Notes under the pieces: model-generated
What the model was told of the DNA's origin: nothing
The model's database searches: none
Seen by the model: only the letters and a program-made list of their open reading frames with translations
Part shown: piece after piece, positions 10,291 through 20,425 of the stretch
Position numbering within the stretch: the first letter of the stretch is position 1
Layout: each line of letters begins with the position of its first letter
DNA from: Nosema muscidifuracis
Taxonomy: Eukaryota; Microsporidia; Nosematidae
Direction of reading: 5' to 3'
NCBI GenBank assembly: GCA_028335825.1
Contig: JAIOKI010000012.1
Location: 372,001-436,000 of the forward strand
Length of the DNA: 64,000 bases
Translations under genes and position numbers: made by a program

Positions 10291-11486
10291 TGAAAATTAG
10301 GGAATTATCTTTTTAAATATATTTGATTTTTATTTGTTTGTTTTAGCAAACAAATTATTGGTAAATTAATTGAAATGAAAAGTTATTTGACATCAAAACA
10401 TTCTCATAATGATTTTTAAAAAAAGAAATTAACATCGACTAATTTGTAAAATTATAATTTTTTTATAAATTTTTTATGAAGCAAAATTTTTATCCTCACA
10501 TATTTTATTAAAAATAAAACTTATGTGTAATTTTTTTATATTTATAATGTTATATCATAATAAAGATTACACTTAAAATTTTAAGAATAATTTTAGAAAG
10601 CTGTTGTAGAATAAAAAACAAATTAATTTTAATTAAGTTTTAATGTCCTCAAATTAAATTTATGGAGTTATCATAGTAAACAAATTAGATTTAATTAAGT
10701 TTTAATGTCTTCAAATTAAATTTATAGAGTTATCATAGTAAACAAATTAGATTTAATTAATTCTTGCTGGTTTTAAATGCTTAATAATTTATGATTATAG
10801 TAGAATAAGACTCTTGACTTTTAATTGAAGCAATAAAATAAATGACGTTATAAGAGGTTTATAAATTAAATTATTATCCTTTATAAATAATAAGGATGAT
10901 TTTATTAATTCTCATTTTTAAGACGTATTGATGTCATCAAGAATATTTATCTGTAAATATTTTATTATAAAACTCATATTTATAAAATAAAAGTGAAAGA
11001 TAATTTAATTGTAAAGAATGAGTCGTTTCATAACAAAGATGAAAAATATCTTCTAGAAAATACTTAATTTATTGATTATTTAAAATATTTATCGTATATA
11101 AAAGTTTTGATACTTGATATATTTGGTTAAATTAAAACATCATTATTTATAAATCAATCAACATCTTACAAAATATTTTCCTTTTGATTAATCATACAAC
11201 TCATTTTTAATTTAAAATAAATTAATCAGCATCTTACAAAAAAAATTCTTTTTTATTAATTATACAATTCATCAAAACAAAGCTTTTTCCTTTTGATTAA
11301 TCATACAACTCATTTTTAATTTAAAATAAATTAATCAGCATCTTACAAAAAAAATTCTTTTTTATTAATTATACAATTCATCAAAACAAAGCTTTTTCCT
11401 TTTGATTAATCATACAACTCATTTTTAATTTAAAATTAATAATTTTTAATTTATTTTCTAATTTAAAAAAAAAATTATTAAAAATT
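10291..11486. repeat. 1.2-kb intergenic region with two tandem-repeat arrays
   Basis: At about 10617-10765 a 61-bp unit (core TTTTAATGTCCTCAAATTAA) is repeated about 2.4 times. At about 11150-11440 a unit of about 108 bp (containing CATCTTACAAAAAAAATTC and CCTTTTGATTAATCATACAA) is repeated two to three times, up to the M48 gene. The segmental duplication described below starts inside this region at 10688. No gene is seen. Confidence 0.7.
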
Positions 11487-12593
11487 ATGAAGGTTATTTT
11501 AACAATTTCTTCTATTATTATAGGATTACATTATTTATGTATATTATATGAGCTTAATAAGATAAAACAAGATACACCACCAGATTTTTTAAAAGAATAC
11601 AATATCGAACCTATTATTGATAGTTATAAATTATCCTTAAACAATCAATCAAGAAATTTCTGTATGAGTTTAGTTCCTCTACTATTTTCTTTGTTAGTTT
11701 ATAATTTAAATTTTAAAAAAGATTCTTCAAATAAATCAGAAAAAATTACTAAAATCAAAACAGTATTATTCCCGATTATGATATTAATTTTAAATTACGC
11801 TTTTGAAAATTTTTATCTGTTTGAAGATAATTATGAATTAATTTATATGGCTTTAGGATTTAGTTTGATTTTATTTTTGTTATTTAAATTTACGAATACA
11901 TTTATAATGTTACTCGTTTTTTTTTCTGTTGAAAAATTTGGTAAATTTATTGAAACATATAATTTTTACAAAAACTTAATTTGGTCAGATAAGTTTCTTG
12001 CATCTAATGATTTAATTCCTAAACCAATTGCTAAATGGATAAGTGATAACAATTATAAATCTAAATTTATTATAGCACCACTTCCTACGTATATGGCTAT
12101 GGTATGCAAATCAATGGGATTCTTATATTTGATAGTAACCAATCAACTTCTTTCACTTGATAAAGAACAGATTTTAAGTATTTTATATCATGAATTAGGA
12201 CATATTTATTATAACCATGAAAATATAAAACTTATTTACATTTTCAGTTTAATGTTTTTTGAATATTTAATTTATTATATAATTATTAATAAATGTACTA
12301 AGGAAGATTCTGAATATAAGGCCTTGGATAGAATAATCTTATGGCTGTTTTTAACTAAAATGGCAAATCCTATTCTAAGTATTTTGATTAATTATTTTTT
12401 ACAATCTAACGAACTAGCAGCTGATAAATTTAGTGTACAATTTAATGGAAAAGAAAGTTTAATAAAAGGATTAACTGAGTTACATATGAGGAGCAAGTTA
12501 TATTACAGTGGATCTTATATATACGGATTATTAACATCTACTCATCCTTCATTAATTTCAAGAATTGAAGCTATTAGAAATTACAATAATTAA
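11487..12593 (+). CDS. M48 (Ste24-like) membrane zinc protease, copy A
   Basis: A 368-residue polytopic membrane metalloprotease. The zinc motif HELGH is at residues 235-239 and the third ligand is E309 in NELAAD, the standard M48 arrangement; hydrophobic segments lie at about 1-20, 60-75, 90-155 and 245-300. The closest family is CAAX prenyl protease 1/Ste24, which trims prenylated proteins in the ER membrane, although this protein is about 80 residues shorter than yeast Ste24. The Ste24 assignment is inference; other M48 membrane proteases are possible. The duplicate at 17278-18384 is also intact. No CCC signal is present; the ATG follows a long A/T run. Confidence 0.85.
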   Translation: MKVILTISSIIIGLHYLCILYELNKIKQDTPPDFLKEYNIEPIIDSYKLSLNNQSRNFCMSLVPLLFSLLVYNLNFKKDSSNKSEKITKIKTVLFPIMILILNYAFENFYLFEDNYELIYMALGFSLILFLLFKFTNTFIMLLVFFSVEKFGKFIETYNFYKNLIWSDKFLASNDLIPKPIAKWISDNNYKSKFIIAPLPTYMAMVCKSMGFLYLIVTNQLLSLDKEQILSILYHELGHIYYNHENIKLIYIFSLMFFEYLIYYIIINKCTKEDSEYKALDRIILWLFLTKMANPILSILINYFLQSNELAADKFSVQFNGKESLIKGLTELHMRSKLYYSGSYIYGLLTSTHPSLISRIEAIRNYNN

Positions 12594-12629
12594 ATTTATT
12601 TTATTCTCTATAAATATTTTATTTTTTAT

Positions 12630-12779
12630 ATGGGCTTTATAATTTTTATAGTCAGATTTCTTAAAATACTCATTTATTATTTATTTCGAAATAAATTAAA
12701 AATCAAATGTCTGAAAATTAAAGGAGATTTTAAAGACACTTTATTGGAGAAAGTTTTAAGAGAGTATTCTAATATGTAA
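12630..12779 (+). CDS. Small ORF downstream of M48 copy A
   Basis: A 49-residue reading frame with a hydrophobic N-terminus (FIIFIVRFLKILIYYLF) and a basic tail. It is the counterpart of the 72-residue ORF at 18432; the two differ inside the frame by a 21-bp (7-codon) indel and at the 3' end. Preservation of frame across the duplicates suggests a real small membrane peptide, but it may be a relic. No homologue is recognised. Confidence 0.4.
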   Translation: MGFIIFIVRFLKILIYYLFRNKLKIKCLKIKGDFKDTLLEKVLREYSNM

Positions 12780-13166
12780 AAAAATACATTCTGCTTATAA
12801 AAAACTATCATTTAACAATAATAAATTTCAATTATAGAACATTCTTCTTATAAAAAACTATCATTTAACAATAATAAATTTCAATTATAAAACATGTTAT
12901 TAAATTTTAATGATCTCAAGTATACGAAAATACAAACACGATTTATTTTATATTTAGACTTATAAGAGAGATTAAATATTAAACAGAAATTTGTAGAATT
13001 TTTGTTGATTCAAAAATTAATTTTTTTAATCTGAAAATATACACTACATTTTGTAATCCACCAATAATAAATTATAATTACAAATTAAAAAAATATATAA
13101 CATAATGTATCTTATTTAACTATAAAAATAAATCCTAAGAAATTTCTTATAATCCTCTATTGAGAG
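12780..13166. other. 3' part of duplication copy A, no gene
   Basis: AT-rich. A motif of about 55 bp (ATTCTTCTTATAAAAAACTA and following) occurs twice at 12785-12895. It ends at the left LTR of the Ty3/gypsy fossil. Confidence 0.5.
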
Positions 13167-13277
13167 TGTTGTATGAAGAATAATAATTAGAAAACATATT
13201 TTATTTTAAGGGTTGCTCTTTTTGTAACAATGGTGATAAATTAAGTCATGACGTCACCAAGTTACTTGATCCCAACA
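13167..13277 (-). repeat. 3' LTR of the Ty3/gypsy fossil
   Basis: 111 bp, TGTTG...CAACA, about 94% identical to 15985-16095. Confidence 0.92.
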
Positions 13278-15984
13278 CTCTTCCCCCTTAAAAAACTTCT
13301 TTACGTTTCTAAGAGCCGACCTTATCGTCCTACCGTCAGCTAATTTAATTTCTACTGATCCAAAAGTCTTTTTAGTAATTATCCCCGAATGATTATAGTC
13401 TGCCGATAGCTTATTTTCTCTACCTATTGGATTATGGTATAAGACTTTATCTCCTACTTTTAATTCATCGCTTTTATATTCATGGTTGCCATATGATTTC
13501 CTGTATTTATCTCTGTAGCTTGAATTCCCTTTATTTATCGCATTATTCCACGCCTCTTTTGGCGTGCACCCTATAGCCCTATGGTAGGAATCCATGTAGC
13601 ATTCCACTGTGAAGTCTACACATTTGCTCCAATCTAGCCTTCCATAGTTCGATATCTTCTTTAACCGATCCATGAAGGTTCGATTAAATCTTTCAATGAG
13701 ACCAGTCGTAGTAGGACTATACGGTGCTCCATATCTCCATACAAATCCTTTCTCTTGATATAGGCGTTTTGCCAGTCCATTGGAGAATTCCTTTCCATTG
13801 TCTGTTAGTATTATTTTAGGGGTTCCTAACTCTTCCACAATCTCCCTTACGTTTCTAATCACTTCTTCAGCTTCTTTTGATCTGAGAGGTCTAACTTCTG
13901 CTCTCTTGGTGGCGTGATCTATCATTGTTAATAGATATGAGTGCCCTTGAAAACTTCTGGGTAATGGCCCCACCAGATCAAATTCCCACAAATCATTTTT
14001 CCGATCTACCCTCACCGAAATAGTTTTCCTCTTAACCTGGCCAAATCCCGATCTCTGGCACACTATACATTTCCGTATTATTTCTTTAATTTTCCTCCCT
14101 AATCCCTTAATGCCTGTCGCTTTTAATTTATATTCCATGGCTTTCTTGGAGCCATGCCCTAGGTCTTGATGTGCTCTTTTTAAAACTTCATCTTCATTTG
14201 TCGACACTTTTCCCTCTCCTTCATTCACTTGCAGAATTTGAAAATTTCCTCTGCACTCACAATGTGTCCCAAAATCTGTATTTATCTTTTATTGAATTCA
14301 CATTTTTCATTATTTAGCTTCAGCCTGGCAGATTTTAGTACTTTCAGGATCTCCTTAACATCCTCTTTGTGACTTGCTTCATTCTTGCTGTAAATTATTA
14401 TGTCGTCCATGTAGACCATGGCACACTTATTAAAAAATCCTCTAAGTATTCTATTCATTGCCCTCTGAAATGTTGCTGGACCATTTACTAAACCAAAAGG
14501 CATAACTGTGAATTCAAAAAATCCTTCCTTGCATGCGAAAGCAGTCTTCTCTATATCTTCTTCCCTCATTTTTATTTGATGATATCCGGATAGAGCATCT
14601 AACTTTGAAAAAATAACAGCTCCACTTAAAGCATCTAATATCTCATCAACTCTGGGCATTGGATACTTGTCTTTGACAGTGACGTCATTTAATCTTCGAT
14701 AGTCCACACACAGTCTGTAACTTCCGTTAGCTTTCTTCTTCATTACGATAGGGCTACACCACGGGCTATACGACTCTCTAATAATTCCTTCCTGCAAATA
14801 CTTCTGAACTATCTTACTGGCCTCCTTCTCAAGTTCTGGGCCAAGTCTGTACAATGGAGTCGTTACGGGTTTATTTGTTGTAGTCACAATTTTATGCTCC
14901 CCTAGTTTGTTCTTTGTTAAATAGTCTCCCCTCAGCTCTATCTTTTCCTTCTTTCCTAGGTCAATTTTTGCTTTTTCCTTTAAACAAAATTTAAATCCTA
15001 AGATAACCTCTTTCGATATATCATCAGAGACAAAAAATTGTCCTCTGTAAACTTTGTCTTTATATATGAATTCTACTGTAGTGACGCCTTCATTCCTGAT
15101 AATAGTTTTATTCGTAGCCCTTAGCCTAATACCACTGCTCATTATTTCTCCATTTACATATTTGCTCTTTATTAAATTTACAGGCGATCCAAGATCGATT
15201 AATGCTGGGATAGTCTTGCCTTTTAGCATGAGATTTATATTTAATTCATATATTTCATTCCCCATGACGCTTGATACAATAAAATATTTCAACTCTTTAT
15301 TTTCTTCCCAACTGTCATCATCCTTGAGGACCTGCACCGATCTAACTGACTTATTGTTCATCCTGTCCCTTTTCTTTTTATTACAGTTCCTCTTGAAATG
15401 TCCGCGCTTCTTGCAATAGTAACACACTATCTCTTTTCCGACCTTGCAGACTTCCATATCATTCTCTTGAATTTGTCTACCTGAATGAAAAGTCATTCCA
15501 GATCTATTGCTGCAATCTAGTCCCTCACAAGCCCTATAAATGTACTCCAAAGTCATCATCCCAGGGGAATTCATCAATAAATTTCCTCCTATGTCATCTG
15601 GCAACCCTCCTATCTCATATGTGATCAGTACATTTTCTGGTAGTGTAGCCTTAAATGCCAACCTCTTCATTCTATCCAAATATGCTAAGAATGATCCCTC
15701 CTTGTAAATTTCCCTAGACAGTTCCTTAATATACCTGATGTCATACATCTTTCTTTTAAATCTCCCCATAAACATCTCAATTAGCGATTCAAAGTTCGTA
15801 TTCCAAGGTATCGATTCGGCCCATACCTTGCCTTCTCTTTCAAGACGTTCTCTAAAATAAAAAATTTTAGCCTCCTCACTCGGGCTGCTAGCTGCTGCCC
15901 AACCCCTCACATGCATTACAAAAGCATCCGGGTCGTCCTCCCTGCTGTTTCTAAATGTTCTCATATTAGTCGTTGTCGCCAAAC

Positions 15985-16095
15985 TGTTGTATGAAGAATA
16001 ATTACTAGAAAACATATTTTATTTTATGGGTTACTATTTATGTAACAATGGTGATAAATTAAGTCATGGCGTCACCAAGTTACTTGATCCCAACA
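15985..16095 (-). repeat. 5' LTR of the Ty3/gypsy fossil
   Basis: 111 bp, TGTTG...CAACA, differing at about seven positions from 13167-13277. The gag frame appears to open inside it, as in the younger element. Confidence 0.92.
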
Positions 16096-16378
16096 GATTT
16101 AATTAAGTTTTAATGTCCTCAAATTAAATTTATAGAGTTATCATAGTAAACAAATTAGATTTAATTAATTCTTGCTGGTTTTAATTGCTTAATAATTTAT
16201 GATTATAGTAGAATAAAACTCTTGACTTTTAATTGAAGCAATGAAATAAATGACGTTATAAGAGGTTTATAAATTAAATAATTATCCTTTATAAATAATA
16301 AGGATGATTTTATTAATTCTCATTTTTAAAACGTATTGATGTCATCAAGAATATTTATCTGTAAATATTTTATTATAA

Positions 16379-16709
16379 GAAAAAATAATTTAATGAGTTA
16401 TTTGATTTTACTTAGAATCGTTCAATAGTCAGATTGATATCCTTTGGCAGGTCTAGCCCTTCACAGTTCTTGTTTACTGTGGTATTCTTACCGCTCATAA
16501 GCTCAATTATTACTTTTGGCTCGTCCCCTGTTAATTTCATGTCTTCAGCAGTTGCCTTCCCAGCTAGTGCACTTACGGCTCTAACCACTTCTTCCTCTCC
16601 TGCATCTTCCTGGTCATATCCTCGTCTTCGATCCAAAGAGATAGACTCTAAGGTCTTCTTCAGTACAATAGACTGGATGTAGGATTTCCAGCTCCCTGAT
16701 ATACTTCTG
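16379..16709 (-). mobile_element. GC-rich 331-bp insert with 11-bp target duplication
   Basis: Absent from copy A, which has one TTTTATTATAA; copy B has that 11-mer on both sides of the insert (16368-16378 and 16710-16720). The insert is clearly more GC-rich than its surroundings. On the minus strand it holds one open frame from its left edge to a stop at 16412 (about 98 codons, with no ATG near the front; includes DRRRGYDQEDAGEEE and ERF at the end), then about 33 AT-rich bases. It looks like the 5'-truncated 3' end of a transcript-like or LINE-like element, or a retrocopy. I do not recognise the protein. No terminal inverted repeats are seen. Confidence 0.65.
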
Positions 16710-17277
16710 TTTTATTATAAAACTCATATTTATAAAATAAAAGTGAAAGATAATTTAATTGTAAAGAATGAGTTGTTTCATAACAAAGATGAAAAATATC
16801 TTCTAGAAAATACTTAATTTATTGATTATTTAAAATATTTATCGTATATAAAACTTTTGATACTTGATATATTTGATTAAATTAAAATATCATTATTTAT
16901 AAATCAATCAACATCTTACAAAATATTTTCCTTTTTACTAAATATACAACCCATTAAAACAAAACATTTTCCTTTTGATTAATCATACAAATCATTTTTA
17001 ATTTAAAATTAATCAATCAGAATCCTACAAAACATTTTCCTTTTTACTATATATATAACTCATAAAAACAAAACATTTTCCTTTTGATTAATCATACAAA
17101 ACATTTTTAATTTAAAATAAATTAATCAGCATCTTACAAAAAAAATTCTTTTTTATTAATTATACAATTCATCAAAACAAAGCTTTTTCCTTTTGATTAA
17201 TCATACAACTCATTTTTAATTTAAAATTAATAATTTTTAATTTATTTTCTAATTTAAAAAAAAAATTATTAAAAATT

Positions 17278-18384
17278 ATGAAGGTTATTTTAACAATTTC
17301 TTCTATTATTATAGGATTACATTATTTATGTATATTATATGAGCTTAATAAGATAAAACAAGATACACCACCAGATTTTTTAAAAGAATACAATTTCAAA
17401 CCTGCTATTGATAATTATAAATTATCATTAAACAGTCAATCAAGAGATTTCTGTATGAGTTTAGTTCCTCTACTATTTTCTTTGTTAGTTTATAATTTAA
17501 ATTTTAAAAAAGATTCTTCAAATAAATCAGAAAAAATTACTAAAATCAAAACAGTATTATTCCCGATTATGATATTAATTTTAAATTACGCTTTTGAAAA
17601 TTTTTATCAGTATATTAATAATTATGAATTAATTTTTATGGCTTTAGGATATAGTTTGATTTCATTTTTGTTATTTAAATTTACGAATACATTTATAATG
17701 TTACTCGTTCTTTTTTCTTATGAAAATTTTAATAGCTTTATGGGATCATATAATTTTTACGACAGCATAATTTGGTCAGATAATTTTCTTAAATCTAATG
17801 ATTTAATTCCTAAACCAATTTCTAAATGGATAAGTGATAACAATTATAAATCTAAATATATTGTAGCACCACTTCCTACGTATATGGCTATGGTATGCGA
17901 ATCAATGGGATTCTTATGTTTGATAGTAACCAATCAACTTCTTTCACTTGATAAAGAACAGATTTTAAGTATTTTATATCATGAATTAGGACATATTTAT
18001 TATAACCATGAAAATATAAAACTTATTTACATTTTCAGTTTGTTATTTTTTAAATATTTAATTTATTATATAATTATTAATAAATGTACTAAGGAAGATT
18101 CTGAATATAAGGCCTTGGATAAAATAATTTTATGCCTGTTTTTAACTAAAATGGCAAATCCTATTCAAAGTATTTTGATTAATTATTTTTTACATTATAA
18201 TGAACTAGCAGCTGATAGATTTAGTGTACAATTTAATGGAAAAGAAAGTTTAATAAAAGGATTAACTGAGGTAGATATGAAAAACAGGTTATATTACAAT
18301 AGATCTTATATATACGGATTATTAACATCTACTCATCCTTCATTAATTTCAAGAATTGAAGCTATTAGAAATTACAATAATTAA
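17278..18384 (+). CDS. M48 (Ste24-like) membrane zinc protease, copy B
   Basis: A 368-residue tandem duplicate of the gene at 11487 with the same length and frame. HELGH is at 235-239 and the third ligand lies in NELAAD (E309), so the catalytic set is intact. The first 37 residues or so and several later blocks are identical to copy A, but replacements cluster at residues 40-60, 112-115 and about 143-172 (for example VEKFGKFIETYN versus YENFNSFMGSYN) and in 318-350. No CCC signal is seen and the upstream A/T run is the same as in copy A. Likely in the ER or another internal membrane; prenyl-protein processing is the family role, not shown here. Confidence 0.85.
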   Translation: MKVILTISSIIIGLHYLCILYELNKIKQDTPPDFLKEYNFKPAIDNYKLSLNSQSRDFCMSLVPLLFSLLVYNLNFKKDSSNKSEKITKIKTVLFPIMILILNYAFENFYQYINNYELIFMALGYSLISFLLFKFTNTFIMLLVLFSYENFNSFMGSYNFYDSIIWSDNFLKSNDLIPKPISKWISDNNYKSKYIVAPLPTYMAMVCESMGFLCLIVTNQLLSLDKEQILSILYHELGHIYYNHENIKLIYIFSLLFFKYLIYYIIINKCTKEDSEYKALDKIILCLFLTKMANPIQSILINYFLHYNELAADRFSVQFNGKESLIKGLTEVDMKNRLYYNRSYIYGLLTSTHPSLISRIEAIRNYNN

Positions 18385-18431
18385 ATTTATTTTATTCTTT
18401 ATATGCTCTTTATAATTATTTTATTCTTTAA

Positions 18432-18650
18432 ATGAGGTTTATAATTTTTATAGTCAGATTTCTTAAAATACTCATTTATTATTTATTTCGAAATAAATTA
18501 AAAATCAAAACGAATTTGAGTCAATTCAAATGTCTGAAAATTAAAGGAGATTTTAAAGACACTTTATTGGAGAAAGTTTTAAGAGAGTATTCTTATAAAA
18601 ACTATCATTTAACAATAATAAATTTCAATTATAGAACATTCTTCTTATAA
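18432..18650 (+). CDS. Small ORF downstream of M48 copy B
   Basis: A 72-residue frame with a hydrophobic start (FIIFIVRFLKILIYYLF), the duplicate of the ORF at 12630. Compared with copy A it has 7 extra codons (TNLSQFK) and a longer C-terminus. No known family; possibly a small membrane protein or remnant. Confidence 0.4.
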   Translation: MRFIIFIVRFLKILIYYLFRNKLKIKTNLSQFKCLKIKGDFKDTLLEKVLREYSYKNYHLTIINFNYRTFFL

Positions 18651-19302
18651 AAAACTATCATTTAACAATAATAAATTTCAATTATAGAACATGTTCTTAA
18701 ATATTAATAATCTCAAGTATACGAAAATACAAACACGATTTATTTTATATTTAGACTTATAAGAGAGATTAAATATTAAACAGAAATTTGTAGAATTTTT
18801 GTTGATTCAAAAATTAATTTTTTTAATCTGAAAATATACACTACATTTTGTAATCCACCAATAATAAATTATAATTACAAATTAAAAAAATATATAACAT
18901 AATGTATCTTATTTAACTATAAAAATAAATCCTAAGAAGTTTCTTATAATCTTCTATTGAGAGAAATCTTTAAAGATAATAAAGGTGTTTCAATAAATGA
19001 AATTTATTTTTTATATAAGATAGGAATATTAGAAATGATCATTTTGTGTTTCATACCAAAAACATAGTAAGAAAAAACAAGTTTAATTTTAAATTGTTTT
19101 AATGAAGTATTCATTTAGAAATAATTAAAAAAACATAGTAAGAAAAGACAAGTTTAATTCTAAATTGTTTTAATTTAGAAATAATTAAAAAAAATCATGT
19201 TGATTTAATCATTTTTCAGCTAACTTTCTAACTAAAATACTCTATTTTATCAATAAAAATACATTTCTCTTTTTCCTTAAAAAATCTTCTATTTTTTACC
19301 CT
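18651..19302. repeat. Intergenic region with short repeat
   Basis: The end of duplication copy B is at 18963. Then a unit of about 65 bp (AACATAGTAAGAAAAGACAA and following) occurs twice at 19060-19195. No gene is seen. Confidence 0.55.
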
Positions 19303-20082
19303 ATGGATGCAGAAGAAAGGATGAAAAATTATCACTGGACTGAAAGTAACATATCAGAATGGGCAAAAGATAATATAAAAAAAGAATTAATAAAAAGAGA
19401 TTATCAAATAATAAAATTAGACATCTTTGTCAAAATATGTTCGAGAATGAATACTCTTGGTTTAGTATATTCTATAAATATAGATGCTATTAAAGATAAA
19501 AAATCATGTTTCCTTGATAATTTTACTAGTACCATACAAGAAAATGAAGGACTTAAAGATTTTCCTTGGTTTATTGATTTCTTTAAGGAATTAGAAGGAC
19601 AAAGTATTCTTAAATTTTCAAAGAATGTTATTGATTTAGGAAATAAAAATGAAAGATCTTCAGTAGGTGTACAAAATATAAAAGCTGAAGAAAAGAAGAC
19701 TAGAACATTTAAATATGAGTCAATTGTTAATTGTCAAAATGATGAGTTTATTGATTTTTTAATTAAGAATGAGTTTATAAATTTATGGGCTAAGGGTGTT
19801 AGAATCGAAGGTAATGAAATATTTATCAATCAGATAACCTTATCTGAATTACATAGAGAAGATAATAAAGTTAAATTAAAATTTAAAATGGAATCATGGT
19901 CTAATTATTCTGATGTTGTAATATCATTTATAGATATTAGAGGGAATACTAAAATTGAATTAGTACAGAAAAATGTTCCTATTAAAGATTTTGATGTAAT
20001 GGGAGGTTTATGGAAAGAAAAAATATTTATGCCTATTTGTATGTACTTTGGATTTAATGAAAGACCATTTATTGATGAATAA
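19303..20082 (+). CDS. AHA1: Activator of Hsp90 ATPase (Aha1)
   Basis: Hsp90 co-chaperone that stimulates the chaperone's ATPase in the cytosol. The N-terminal Aha1 domain starts with YHWTESNISEWAKD (compare NWHWxxKNxxxWSKD in yeast) and spans about residues 8-130. A linker leads to an SRPBCC-type C-terminal domain at about 148-259 that starts INLWAKGV and ends WKEKIFMPICMYFGF. At 259 residues it is shorter than yeast Aha1 (350), but both domains are present. CCC at 19299-19301 lies immediately before the ATG (TTTTACCCTATGG), a textbook example of the start signal in this window. Confidence 0.88.
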   Translation: MDAEERMKNYHWTESNISEWAKDNIKKELIKRDYQIIKLDIFVKICSRMNTLGLVYSINIDAIKDKKSCFLDNFTSTIQENEGLKDFPWFIDFFKELEGQSILKFSKNVIDLGNKNERSSVGVQNIKAEEKKTRTFKYESIVNCQNDEFIDFLIKNEFINLWAKGVRIEGNEIFINQITLSELHREDNKVKLKFKMESWSNYSDVVISFIDIRGNTKIELVQKNVPIKDFDVMGGLWKEKIFMPICMYFGFNERPFIDE

Positions 20083-20425
20083 ATATTTTATCTATTATGT
20101 TAATATAAATATAAGCTTTAGTACAGTAAAGATTTGATTTTATCTTTAAATTTCCTTATCTATTTATCAAATTTATAAAGACTTATCAATTTTTCAAAGA
20201 CTAATTCAAATTTTTTAAAGACTTATCAAATTTTTTAAAGACTCATCTAATTTTTCAAAGACTAATCAACTTATCAAAGACTCATCTACTTTTTTCAAAG
20301 ACTTATCTACTTATCAAAGACTTATGAAATAGACAGGATGTACCCATCAAGATATTTTTAAAAATAGACTATTAAATTTGAATAGAGATTTCGAATCTTC
20401 TAAACAAATCATAAAATAATTTAAT
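20083..20425. repeat. Intergenic short tandem repeat
   Basis: A unit of about 20-25 bp (core TTTTTCAAAGACTTATCAA) is repeated seven to eight times at about 20150-20325, between the convergent gene ends. Confidence 0.65.

Larger units (their letters stand above)
10688..13166 (+). repeat. Segmental tandem duplication, copy A
   Basis: 2,479 bp that align almost base for base with 16096-18963. Similarity starts at GATTTAATTAAG and stops at ATTGAGAG, exactly where the Ty3/gypsy fossil begins. It contains the first M48 protease and the first small downstream ORF. Confidence 0.9.
13167..16095 (-). mobile_element. Ty3/gypsy LTR retrotransposon fossil, broken
   Basis: A 2,929-bp element with 111-bp LTRs at 13167-13277 and 15985-16095 that differ at about 7 positions, so it is older than the element at 7.4 kb (or its LTRs come from two elements). 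Parts, read on the minus strand: gag with a CCHC knuckle (CYYCKKRGHFKRNC), a protease-like region and reverse transcriptase (YMDD) in the frame 14282-16015; integrase with HHCC finger and DDE core in the frame 13254-14228. A purine tract precedes the 3' LTR and a TGGCGACAACG primer-site candidate follows the 5' LTR. It is broken, with at least one break. The flanking 5-mers (GAGAG and GATTT) do not match, so there is no target-site duplication. Confidence 0.93.
16096..18963 (+). repeat. Segmental tandem duplication, copy B
   Basis: Homologous to 10688-13166 from GATTTAATTAAG to ATTGAGAG, then continuing into unique sequence (AAATCTTTAAAG). It is longer than copy A mainly because of the 331-bp insert at 16379-16709. 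Confidence 0.9.

Noticed and set aside
15054-15419. Plus-strand frame within the Ty3/gypsy fossil
   Set aside because: Antisense of the fossil's own coding region; no independent signal.
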